Origin: Labilithrix luteola
GTDB taxonomy: Bacteria; Myxococcota_A; Polyangia; Polyangiales; Polyangiaceae
Reading direction: 5' to 3'
DNA length: 5,545 nucleotides
Assembly (NCBI GenBank): GCA_026225435.1
Contig: JAMFST010000662.1
Span: forward strand, 1-5,545
The position numbers and the translations under genes were made by a program. The notes beneath the pieces are model-generated. The model searched no databases. It was given only the letters and a program-made list of their open reading frames with translations, and was not told the origin of the DNA. This document shows, in pieces, positions 1 to 5,545 of this stretch. The number at the start of each line of letters is the position of its first letter. The stretch's first letter is position 1.

Positions 1-181
1 GATCCCGGTGGGCACGCTGGCCATCGGCAAAGCCGGCGCGATCAACGCCGCCCTCCTCGCCACCGCCATCGTCAGCGCCTCTCGCCCCGAGCTGCGGCGC
101 GCGCTCCACGCCTTCCGCGCCGAGCAGACGGCCAAGGTGCTGGCCGACACGCTCCCCGTGACGCCGGCCGACGCGCGATGA
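1..181 (+). CDS. purE: PurE, N5-carboxyaminoimidazole ribonucleotide mutase (3' end only)
   Basis: This is the C-terminal 59 residues of a gene that begins left of the window. The reading frame begins at base 2 and ends at the TGA at 179-181. The visible start IPVGTLAIGKAGAINAALLA is the conserved late segment of PurE (usual form G-V-P-V-G-T-L-A-I-G, then a helix with A-x-N-A-A-L-L-A). A charged C-terminal helix (residues R-P-E-L-R-R-A-L onward) follows. PurE moves the carboxylate of N5-CAIR to carbon 4 of the imidazole ring, giving CAIR in de novo purine synthesis in the cytoplasm. The stop overlaps the start of purK (ATGA), as expected for the PurK/PurE pair of class I PurE organisms. The active-site N-terminal part lies outside the window, so nothing can be said about it. 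Confidence 0.93.
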   Translation, partial: IPVGTLAIGKAGAINAALLATAIVSASRPELRRALHAFRAEQTAKVLADTLPVTPADAR

Positions 182-1296
182 CCATCGGTGTCCTCGGCGG
201 CGGGCAGCTCGGGCGGATGCTGGCGCTCGCCGCCTATCCGCTGGGCGAGACCTTCGTGTTCCTCGACCCCTCGCGCGGCGCGCCGGCGGGGCAGGTGGGC
301 GATCAGGTGGTCGGCGCCTACGACGATCTCGCCAAGCTCGCCGAGCTGGCCAAGCGCTGCCGCGTGGTGACCTACGAGTTCGAGAGCGTGCCGGTGGCCG
401 CGGCCCGCTTCCTCGAGGCGCACGCGCCGGTCTATCCGCCGCCGCGCGCGCTGGAGGTGGCGCAGGATCGCCTGAACGAGAAGCGCTTCGTGGCGGAGCT
501 GGGGATCGCGACCTCGCCCTTCTTCGGCGTGTCGACGCACGAGGAGCTGGAGCACGCGGTCGAGGCGCTCGGGCTTCCGGTCGTCGCGAAGACGCGGAAC
601 TTCGGCTACGACGGCAAGGGGCAGGCGGTGATGCGCACCCCCGAGGACGTCGCCGCGGCGTGGGAGACGCTCTCCGGCGCGCCGCTGATCGTCGAGCGCT
701 TCGTGCCGTTCGAGCGCGAGCTGTCGATCCTCGGCGTGCGCGGCAAGGACGGGACGAAGCGCTTCTGGCCGCTGGTGGAGAACCGGCACGAGCGCGGCAT
801 CCTCCGCCGCTCGACCGCGCCGGCGCCGTTTTCCACTCCCGCGGATGCCGCGCGCGTGCAGGCACAGGCCGAGGCCATCTCCGCGCAGATCCTCGACGCG
901 CTCGAGTACGTCGGCGTCCTCGCCGTGGAGCTGTTCGACACACCGTCCGGCCTGGTGGTCAACGAGATGGCCCCGCGCGTCCACAACAGCGGCCACTGGA
1001 CCATCGAGGGCTCGGTCACCAGCCAGTTCGAGAACCACGTGCGCGCCATCCTCGACCTGCCGCTCGGCGACACCTCCGCTCCCGGCCCCAGCGTGATGAT
1101 CAACTTGATCGGCGGCTGGCCCGAGCGCGCGGCGCTGCTCGCCTTGCCCCACGTGCACCTGCATCTGTACGGCAAGACGGCACAGCCCGGACGCAAGGTG
1201 GGCCACGTGACCATCGCCGGTGCCGGCGCCGACACCACGCGTCTCGCCGACCAGGTCGAGGCGATGGCCCGCACCTCCGGCTCGTTCCGCGAGTAG
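178..1296 (+). CDS. purK: PurK, N5-carboxyaminoimidazole ribonucleotide synthase (ATP-grasp)
   Basis: PurK uses ATP and bicarbonate to convert AIR to N5-CAIR, the substrate of PurE. The 372-residue protein is full length for the family (about 355-380). Visible hallmarks in order: the N-terminal nucleotide-fold motif GGGQLGRM at residues 7-14; YEFE at 66-69; QDR at 96-98 opening the ATP-grasp region; the glycine-rich loop GYDGKGQ at 143-149; and the family signature NEMAPRVHNSGHWTIEG at 262-278, followed by a run matching the usual QFENH segment. A C-terminal HLYGK/GRKVGHVT segment completes the fold. The ATG lies inside the end of purE (ATGA overlap) with no clear Shine-Dalgarno sequence, so translational coupling to purE is likely. 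No residue of the recognised motifs looks lost. It ends 18 bp before the convergent ATPase gene, and I see no terminator hairpin in that gap. Confidence 0.97.
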   Translation: MTIGVLGGGQLGRMLALAAYPLGETFVFLDPSRGAPAGQVGDQVVGAYDDLAKLAELAKRCRVVTYEFESVPVAAARFLEAHAPVYPPPRALEVAQDRLNEKRFVAELGIATSPFFGVSTHEELEHAVEALGLPVVAKTRNFGYDGKGQAVMRTPEDVAAAWETLSGAPLIVERFVPFERELSILGVRGKDGTKRFWPLVENRHERGILRRSTAPAPFSTPADAARVQAQAEAISAQILDALEYVGVLAVELFDTPSGLVVNEMAPRVHNSGHWTIEGSVTSQFENHVRAILDLPLGDTSAPGPSVMINLIGGWPERAALLALPHVHLHLYGKTAQPGRKVGHVTIAGAGADTTRLADQVEAMARTSGSFRE

Positions 1297-1314
1297 CCGA
1301 GATCGAGCGCGTCC

Positions 1315-2487
1315 TCAGGTGACGCGCAACAGCTCGTCGATCGTCGTGATCCCCTCGCGCACCCGCTGGAAGGCGAGCTTGCGCAGGCGCGGCACCTTGC
1401 GCTTGTCGAGCAGCGTCCGGTAGTCGCGCGGCGACGCCTTGCTCTTCACCAGCTCGCCCACCTCGTCGTCGTTGACGAGCACCTCGAAGATGCCGGTGCG
1501 CCCGCGGTAGCCGGTGCCGTGGCACTTGGCGCAGCCGCGCGGGCGGACCACCTTGGTCCCCTTGGGCGCGAGCAGCTCGTCCTCGTCCCACAGGTCGACG
1601 TCGAGACGCACCGCCTCCTGGCAGAACTGGCAGACGTTGCGCAGCAGGCGCTGGGCGAGCACGGCGGAGAGCGCGTTGGCCACGATCCACGGCTCGATCC
1701 CGAGATCGACCAGGCGGACGATGGTCTCGACGGTGCTTGCAGTATGCAAGGTCGACATCACCATGTGCCCGGTGAGCGCCGCCTGCAGCGCGATCTGCGC
1801 CGTCTCCGTGTCGCGCATCTCGCCTACCAGGATCACGTCCGGATCCTGGCGGAGGATGGCGCGCAGGCCGTTGGCGAAGGTGAAGCCCGCCTTCACGTGC
1901 GTCTGCCCCTGGGTGATGGCCGGGATCTCCACTTCGACCGGGTCTTCGAGGGTGACGACGTTGACCTTGGTGGTGTCGAGCAGCTTGAGGAACGAATAGA
2001 GCGTCGACGTCTTGCCGGCGCCGGTGGGGCCGCTGGTGACGAGGAAGCCCTGCGGACGGCGGACGATCTCCGCCACCTTCACTTGCATCTCCGGATCCAT
2101 CCCCAGCTTCTCGAAGGGGATCAGCTGCCCGCCGAGGAGCAGTCGCAAGACGACCTTCTCCCCCTGCGCGCAGGGGAACGTGGAGGCGCGTAGGTGGACC
2201 CGTCGCTGACCGTCGGGCACCAGCGCCAGCGTCCCGTCCTGCGGCACGCGGCGCTCGGCGATGTCCATCTTCGCCAGCACCTTCACGCGCGAGACCACCT
2301 GCGGTGACCACTCGAGCGCGACGCTCTGCTCCTCGACCATCGCGCCGTCGATGCGCAGGCGCACCTGCAGGCGATCGTGCTTCGGCTCGAGGTGAATGTC
2401 GCTGGCGCCACGAGAAACGGCGCGCCGCACCAGCTCGTCGAGCATCAGGACCGCGCCCTGCTCGCTGTAATCGGGGACGTTCGGCAT
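1315..2487 (-). CDS. GspE/PilB-type secretion/pilus ATPase, short form lacking the N-terminal N1 domain
   Basis: A 390-residue hexameric-type ATPase of the type II secretion/type IV pilus family, which powers assembly of a pseudopilus or pilus from the cytoplasmic face of the inner membrane. It has an N2-domain opening ASDIHLEP (residues 28-35), Walker A GPTGAGKT at 153-160, Asp box TLEDPVEVE at 179-187, Walker B region RQDPDVILVGEMRD at 213-226, His box TGHMVMSTLHT at 239-249, and two zinc-type CxxC pairs (C286/C289 and C319/C322). All catalytic motifs look intact. Family members usually have about 500-570 residues. Here the protein starts almost directly at the N2 domain, so the N1 region that contacts GspL or the platform is absent. 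The ATG at 2487 has no strong ribosome-binding site and lies 20 bp after trmO, suggesting co-transcription. No pilin, GspF or other secretion gene is in the window, so T2SS, T4P or another machine cannot be told apart. Confidence 0.9.
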   Translation of the reverse strand: MPNVPDYSEQGAVLMLDELVRRAVSRGASDIHLEPKHDRLQVRLRIDGAMVEEQSVALEWSPQVVSRVKVLAKMDIAERRVPQDGTLALVPDGQRRVHLRASTFPCAQGEKVVLRLLLGGQLIPFEKLGMDPEMQVKVAEIVRRPQGFLVTSGPTGAGKTSTLYSFLKLLDTTKVNVVTLEDPVEVEIPAITQGQTHVKAGFTFANGLRAILRQDPDVILVGEMRDTETAQIALQAALTGHMVMSTLHTASTVETIVRLVDLGIEPWIVANALSAVLAQRLLRNVCQFCQEAVRLDVDLWDEDELLAPKGTKVVRPRGCAKCHGTGYRGRTGIFEVLVNDDEVGELVKSKASPRDYRTLLDKRKVPRLRKLAFQRVREGITTIDELLRVT

Positions 2488-2507
2488 GCGGGCTCAGCGT
2501 ACGGGAG

Positions 2508-3362
2508 CTACGTCAACGACGCTACAGCGCCGGGAAAGGCCTGGGAGAAGACCCGGTGCACCTCCAGATTGTCGTCGCCGTTCTGGTCGAGCGCCAGCTC
2601 GCGCGAACGGTAGCCGCTGAAGAAGCGGTCGACCCGCGCCTCGCGGACCGACTCGTCGACGGTGAAGGCGACCCGCCACTCCTTCGTCGCCAGAACGTGA
2701 CCGTGCGCCGTTTTGCGGATGCGACGATAGGCGTTGGGCTGCGGTCCGAGCGCGAGAGCGCGCGCCACCTGGTCCTCGAGGAGCACGCCGTGGAGCGCGA
2801 GGAAGTCGAGCTGTCGCCGCGCCTCGTCGCTCCAGGACACGCGAAACGGCGGCACCGGATCGCTCGGCGTCAGCCAGCCCCCCTTGGCGTCGGGGTGCGC
2901 GTCGGCGTAAGGAACGTACGGTTTGATGTCGAGCACCGGCGTCCCGTCGAGCATGTCCACGCCGCTCACCCGCACCTCGAGCCCGCGCACCTCCACCAGC
3001 TTCACCGCCGACATGCCGATCGGGTTGGGCCGGTGCGGCGAGCGGGTCGAGAACAGGCCCCGCCGCCTCCCCAGGCTGCGCGGCGGGAGCACCTTGGGGC
3101 GAAAGCCTCCGTCGCGGTTGCGATCGAAGACGAAGAGGATCCACAGGTACTCCCATAGCCCCACGTCCTCGAGCGCGTGCTCGTAGTCATGCCCCTCGAG
3201 GAGCACGATCGTCGCCTCGGCCTGGTTGCCACCGGCGTTGCCCTGGCGCGGCGCGTCTGCCTTGTCCTTGAACGGACTGCGCACGAAGCCGATGGGCGTG
3301 AAGGTGAACGAGGAGATGCGCGAGGAGACGCGCGGCGGCAATTGCGAGGGGCGCTGCGACAC
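2508..3362 (-). CDS. trmO: TrmO (TsaA/YaeB family), tRNA t6A37 N6-methyltransferase
   Basis: TrmO uses S-adenosylmethionine to methylate t6A at position 37 of certain tRNAs (m6t6A) and has a beta-barrel fold unlike classical methyltransferases. From the chosen GTG start it has 284 residues. Family motifs: IGFVRSPFKDKADAPRQ at 24-40, LWEYLWILFVFDRN at 69-82, FSTRSPHRPNPIGMS at 104-118, and LDGTPVLDIKPYVPYAD at 138-154. A C-terminal domain with WRVAFTV at 229-235 matches the longer E. coli-type two-domain form rather than the short archaeal form. No ATG lies near the conserved N-terminus. I chose GTG at 3362-3360 because GGAAAGGA (3380-3373) sits 10 nt upstream. The in-frame TTG at 3341 (277 residues) has no such site. 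The long open frame continuing to 4205 is the antisense of the next gene and is not coding. It is the first gene of a minus-strand pair with the ATPase. Confidence 0.93.
   Translation of the reverse strand: MSQRPSQLPPRVSSRISSFTFTPIGFVRSPFKDKADAPRQGNAGGNQAEATIVLLEGHDYEHALEDVGLWEYLWILFVFDRNRDGGFRPKVLPPRSLGRRRGLFSTRSPHRPNPIGMSAVKLVEVRGLEVRVSGVDMLDGTPVLDIKPYVPYADAHPDAKGGWLTPSDPVPPFRVSWSDEARRQLDFLALHGVLLEDQVARALALGPQPNAYRRIRKTAHGHVLATKEWRVAFTVDESVREARVDRFFSGYRSRELALDQNGDDNLEVHRVFSQAFPGAVASLT
3339..3362. other. Overlapping divergent starts of trmO and the HupE-like gene
   Basis: The trmO GTG (3362-3360, minus) and the HupE-like TTG (3342-3344, plus) face away from each other and their coding regions overlap by 21 bp. 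The palindrome CAATTG at 3339-3344 gives a TTG on each strand, so the alternative trmO TTG start shares it. There is no intergenic DNA, so each gene's promoter must lie inside the other gene's coding sequence. I cannot point to a convincing -10/-35 pair in this GC-rich sequence. Confidence 0.55.
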
Positions 3363-4415
3363 GAGACGCTCGTCCTTTCCATCCTCGCCGCCGTGACCTT
3401 CGCCGGCAGAGCGGCATGGGCACACGACGTCGGGGTGTCGCGGGGAGACTACGTGGTGGCCGGTGGCGTCGTCGAGGCACGCCTCGTCTTCGCGGAGAGA
3501 GATCGTGCGCTCGTGGTCACGCCGGGCGACCTCATCTTCGTGGATGCCGATGACAGCCCGTGTAGGAAGACGGACGAGCAGGTGACACCACGGGCGCAGG
3601 AGGACGCCGTCGAGGTGGATCTGCGCTTCGTCTGCCCGGCGGGGGCCGAGGTGATCGTGCTGCAAGCGGGCTTCCTGGCGCAAGACGGCACGCACCGGCA
3701 CCTGGCGCACGTGACCGTGCCGGGAGCGGGTGCAGGAGCGCCGCGAGAGCTCGACGTGGTGCTCGCCGCCGGACACGAGCGGTTTCAGGTCACCACCGGT
3801 GCTGACGACACAGAGGAGGCGAGCTCCGGCTTCGCTCGCTTCTTCGATCTCCTCCGCACCGGGGCCGTTCATGTCCTCGCCGGGCCCGATCACCTCGCGT
3901 TCCTCCTCGCGCTGGCGCTCGAGAGCGCGTCGTTCCTCGAGCTCGTGCAGGTGGCGACGGCGTTCACGATCGCGCACTCGGTCACGCTCGCGCTCGCGGC
4001 CACGGGGATCGCCCGCCCGCCGTCTTCGTGGATCGAACCGCTGGTCGCCCTGTCGATCGCCGCGGTCGCGCTTCGCTCGGTGCTCGCGACGAGGCGAGGG
4101 GCGCCGGTGCCGGCGCGTTTTCGGTCGGGCTGGCCGCTGGCGTTTCTCTTCGGGCTGGTGCACGGCTTCGCCTTCGCCGGTGCGCTGCGCACGCTCGGCC
4201 TCCACGGCCTGCCGCTCGGGCGGAACGTCGTCGGCTTCAACCTGGGGGTCGAAGGCGGACAGCTGGTGGCGCTGGCGATCTTCGTCCCGGTGCTCGCCGG
4301 GCTCGCTCGTCTGGCGGGGGAGCGGCGGCGCGTCGTGCGCGCGATCGGCACGCTGTTGACCGTGCTGGGCGTCGTCTGGTTCCTCGCGCGTCTGGTAGCG
4401 TGCACCCGTCGATGA
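3342..4415 (+). CDS. HupE/UreJ-family membrane protein with signal peptide and extracytoplasmic N-terminal domain
   Basis: A 357-residue protein of the HupE_UreJ_2 type. HupE/UreJ proteins are nickel (or cobalt) permeases linked to hydrogenase and urease; the substrate of this longer subgroup is not settled. From the TTG start it has a signal peptide (R2 and R6, hydrophobic 9-21, likely cleavage AWA|HD after residue 27). A beta-rich extracytoplasmic domain of roughly 28-165 carries C74 and C98. The membrane domain runs from about 172 to 352 with roughly six hydrophobic segments. The metal motif HX5DH known from HupE is present (H177, D183, H184), followed by TAFTIAHS (206-213), FGLVHGF (270-276) and FNLGVEGGQ (299-307). 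The second classical HupE motif, FHGx[AV]HGxE, is only partly kept (G271, V273, H274, G275). TTG 3342 is preferred because it yields a normal signal peptide; GAGGAGA (3322-3328) is a somewhat distant ribosome site. Starts at 3177 or 3189 would add a charged extension inside trmO. No hydrogenase or urease genes are in view. Confidence 0.85.
   Translation: MRGALRHETLVLSILAAVTFAGRAAWAHDVGVSRGDYVVAGGVVEARLVFAERDRALVVTPGDLIFVDADDSPCRKTDEQVTPRAQEDAVEVDLRFVCPAGAEVIVLQAGFLAQDGTHRHLAHVTVPGAGAGAPRELDVVLAAGHERFQVTTGADDTEEASSGFARFFDLLRTGAVHVLAGPDHLAFLLALALESASFLELVQVATAFTIAHSVTLALAATGIARPPSSWIEPLVALSIAAVALRSVLATRRGAPVPARFRSGWPLAFLFGLVHGFAFAGALRTLGLHGLPLGRNVVGFNLGVEGGQLVALAIFVPVLAGLARLAGERRRVVRAIGTLLTVLGVVWFLARLVACTRR
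3373..3380 (-). promoter_or_regulatory. Ribosome-binding site deciding the trmO GTG start
   Basis: On the minus strand the sequence reads GGAAAGGA, then 10 nt, then GTG. It is the only purine-rich Shine-Dalgarno-like site close to any possible trmO start and favours GTG 3362 over TTG 3341. It lies inside the coding region of the divergent HupE-like gene. Confidence 0.5.
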
Positions 4416-5545
4416 GGAAGCTCGATCGCGTCGGGGTCGTCGTGGCCGCCGGGTTCGTCGGCGGCGCCCTCGCGTTGACGCCGCTCGCGTGCGACGCGGA
4501 CCCTCCGCCCCTCTCTCCGGCGGCCACCGACGCCACCGTGGACGGCGGCGCGTTGCGAGACGCCGCCGCCGACGTGGCCGACGTCTCCGACGCCGACGTG
4601 GTCCTCGAGGGTCCGCACACCGCCTATCCGCAGGTCACGTACGGCGGGGGCCCGGTCCTCGCCAGCCCGCACCTGGTCGTCGTCACCTTCGGGGGGGACC
4701 CGATGAGCGGCGTGGCGAACGACTTCGTCAGCAGCGTGACCGCGAGCGACTGGTGGAGCAAGACCACGGTGGGCGCGTGCGACGACGGCGGCTGCGTGGG
4801 GCCGGCGCGCCAGGTGGACCTCGTCACCCTCCCGCTCGGGCCGCCGACGAGCAGCCCGGACGGCGGCGACGCGGGCGCGTACTACGACCAGCCGAGCGTG
4901 CTCGCCATCCTGCACGACGCGCTCGCCAGCGGCGCCGTACCCGTGCCCGACCAGGACGCGGTGTACATCCTGTCCTTCCCGCTCAACGTGTTCCTCACGG
5001 AGCTCGACCCGTACTCGAACGTCCTCGTCGGCTGTTCGAACTTCCTCTCCTATCACCACGAATTGTACATCGGTGACATCGCCTTCCCGGGCGGCGGGCC
5101 GGGCTACGACCGTCTGCCGATGATCGCGCTGCCGCGCTGCTCGCGTCAGGACATGGACATCACGGTGCCGCTCGGCCGCGCGCTGGTCGCCACGGTCACC
5201 GATCCCGCCGGCAACGCCTACGCGCTGCGCGACAACGACGGCTGGAACACCTACTACGGCAGCGAGCTCCCCGACCTCTGCGGCCAGGCGCCGCCGCTCA
5301 CCTTCACCGACGACGCCGGCAACGCCACCGTGCTCCCGCGCATCTGGTCGAACGCCGCCTCCGTCGCCGGTGACCCGTGTGTCCCCTCGGATGGACAATC
5401 GTACTTCGCCGCCATCCCGAGGATGACGAGCACGCTGTACCTCGAGCCGGACGCTTCGCAGACGATTCCGGTCGACGGCATCGCCCAGGACGACGGCGAC
5501 ATCCAGCTCGAGGTGGGGGACCTCGACGACATCCTCTCCGGCATC
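4412..5545 (+). CDS. Secreted or lipid-anchored protein of unknown function, protease-like fold suspected (3' truncated by window)
   Basis: The frame is open from ATG 4412 to the last base (378 codons, no stop); the ATG overlaps the stop of the HupE-like gene (ATGA), implying translational coupling. The N-terminus is a signal peptide: R2, K3, R6, hydrophobic 7-23, then TPLAC27. C27 could be a lipobox cysteine, but the -3 position is Pro, so lipidation is uncertain. Residues 28-70 form a low-complexity Asp/Ala/Val/Pro linker. A folded region follows from about 72 (VTYGGGPVLASPHLVVVTFGGDP), with six cysteines (C123, C128, C208, C243, C290, C323) that could make three disulfides. It also has FLSYHHE at 211-217, TVTDP at 261-265, and IWSNAASVAGDPCVP. 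From memory this pattern resembles uncharacterised secreted proteins of Myxococcota, many with SHELxEAxTDP where this one has GRALVATVTDP. I do not recognise a named family, and the function is unknown. Confidence 0.85.
   Translation, partial: MRKLDRVGVVVAAGFVGGALALTPLACDADPPPLSPAATDATVDGGALRDAAADVADVSDADVVLEGPHTAYPQVTYGGGPVLASPHLVVVTFGGDPMSGVANDFVSSVTASDWWSKTTVGACDDGGCVGPARQVDLVTLPLGPPTSSPDGGDAGAYYDQPSVLAILHDALASGAVPVPDQDAVYILSFPLNVFLTELDPYSNVLVGCSNFLSYHHELYIGDIAFPGGGPGYDRLPMIALPRCSRQDMDITVPLGRALVATVTDPAGNAYALRDNDGWNTYYGSELPDLCGQAPPLTFTDDAGNATVLPRIWSNAASVAGDPCVPSDGQSYFAAIPRMTSTLYLEPDASQTIPVDGIAQDDGDIQLEVGDLDDILSGI
4568..4599 (+). repeat. Short GCCGACGT repeats in the Asp/Ala/Val linker
   Basis: Three copies of GCCGACGT begin at 4568, 4577 and 4592, and encode alternating Ala-Asp-Val within residues 53-63 of the secreted protein. 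This is a coding low-complexity linker between the signal peptide and the folded domain, typical of surface proteins in high-GC Myxococcota. It does not look like an independent DNA element. Confidence 0.5.

Noticed and set aside
1297..1314. Possible bidirectional terminator between convergent purK and the ATPase gene
   Set aside because: Only 18 bp separate the stops and I see no stem-loop or T-tract.
2161..2176. Perfect 16-bp palindrome CCCCTGCGCGCAGGGG
   Set aside because: It lies inside the ATPase coding region (residues around FPCAQGE), has no flanking T-run, and one such GC-rich palindrome in 5.5 kb is roughly what chance allows.
1100..2311. 403-codon minus-strand frame overlapping the ATPase and the end of purK
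   Set aside because: It is a shifted frame of the ATPase gene, Arg/Gly/Ala-rich and without motifs; the true frame carries all Walker and CxxC motifs.
3177..3341. Upstream starts (GTG 3177, ATG 3189) for the HupE-like gene
   Set aside because: They add about 50 charged residues before the signal peptide and lie antisense to the conserved N-terminal part of TrmO.
3363..4205. Long N-terminal extension of the trmO frame
   Set aside because: The added residues are Arg/Glu/His-rich, antisense to the HupE-like gene, and match nothing in TrmO. The conserved domain begins just after GTG 3362.
3890..5398. 502-codon open frame on the minus strand opposite the HupE-like and secreted-protein genes
   Set aside because: The translation is a low-complexity Arg/Val/Ala/Gly mixture with no family motifs. 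It lies antisense to two genes with clear signal peptides and conserved motifs. Long antisense frames are expected at this GC content.

Overview
The window is high-GC bacterial chromosome (strong G/C bias at third codon positions) packed with protein-coding genes. I see no RNA genes, mobile elements, CRISPR array or long intergenic stretch. The best guess for origin is a Myxococcota-type bacterium (Polyangia-like). This rests on the GC level, the Asp/Ala/Val-rich linker behind the signal peptide of the last gene, and that gene's resemblance to secreted proteins I recall from that group. It is an inference, not a proof.

Layout, left to right. (1) Plus strand, 1-1296: the 3' end of purE followed by a complete purK, overlapping at ATGA. 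This is the classic two-step AIR-to-CAIR module of purine synthesis. (2) Minus strand, 3362-1315: trmO (tRNA t6A37 methyltransferase) followed 20 bp later by a short GspE/PilB-type secretion ATPase. The ATPase converges on purK with only 18 bp between the stops. (3) Plus strand, 3342-5545: a HupE/UreJ-like membrane protein with a signal peptide and an extracytoplasmic N-terminal domain. It overlaps by ATGA a gene for a secreted or lipid-anchored, cysteine-containing protein that runs off the right edge, open for 378 codons.

No known multi-gene system (secretion cluster, defence island, biosynthetic cluster) is visible. The purine and tRNA-modification genes are housekeeping. The parts most worth a second look are: the divergent trmO/hupE-like pair, whose coding regions overlap at their 5' ends using non-ATG starts and so leave no room for an intergenic promoter; the ATPase without the usual N-terminal domain; and the translationally coupled HupE-like/secreted-protein pair, in which the secreted protein seems to have lost a zinc-protease-like HExxE motif that I recall in its relatives.
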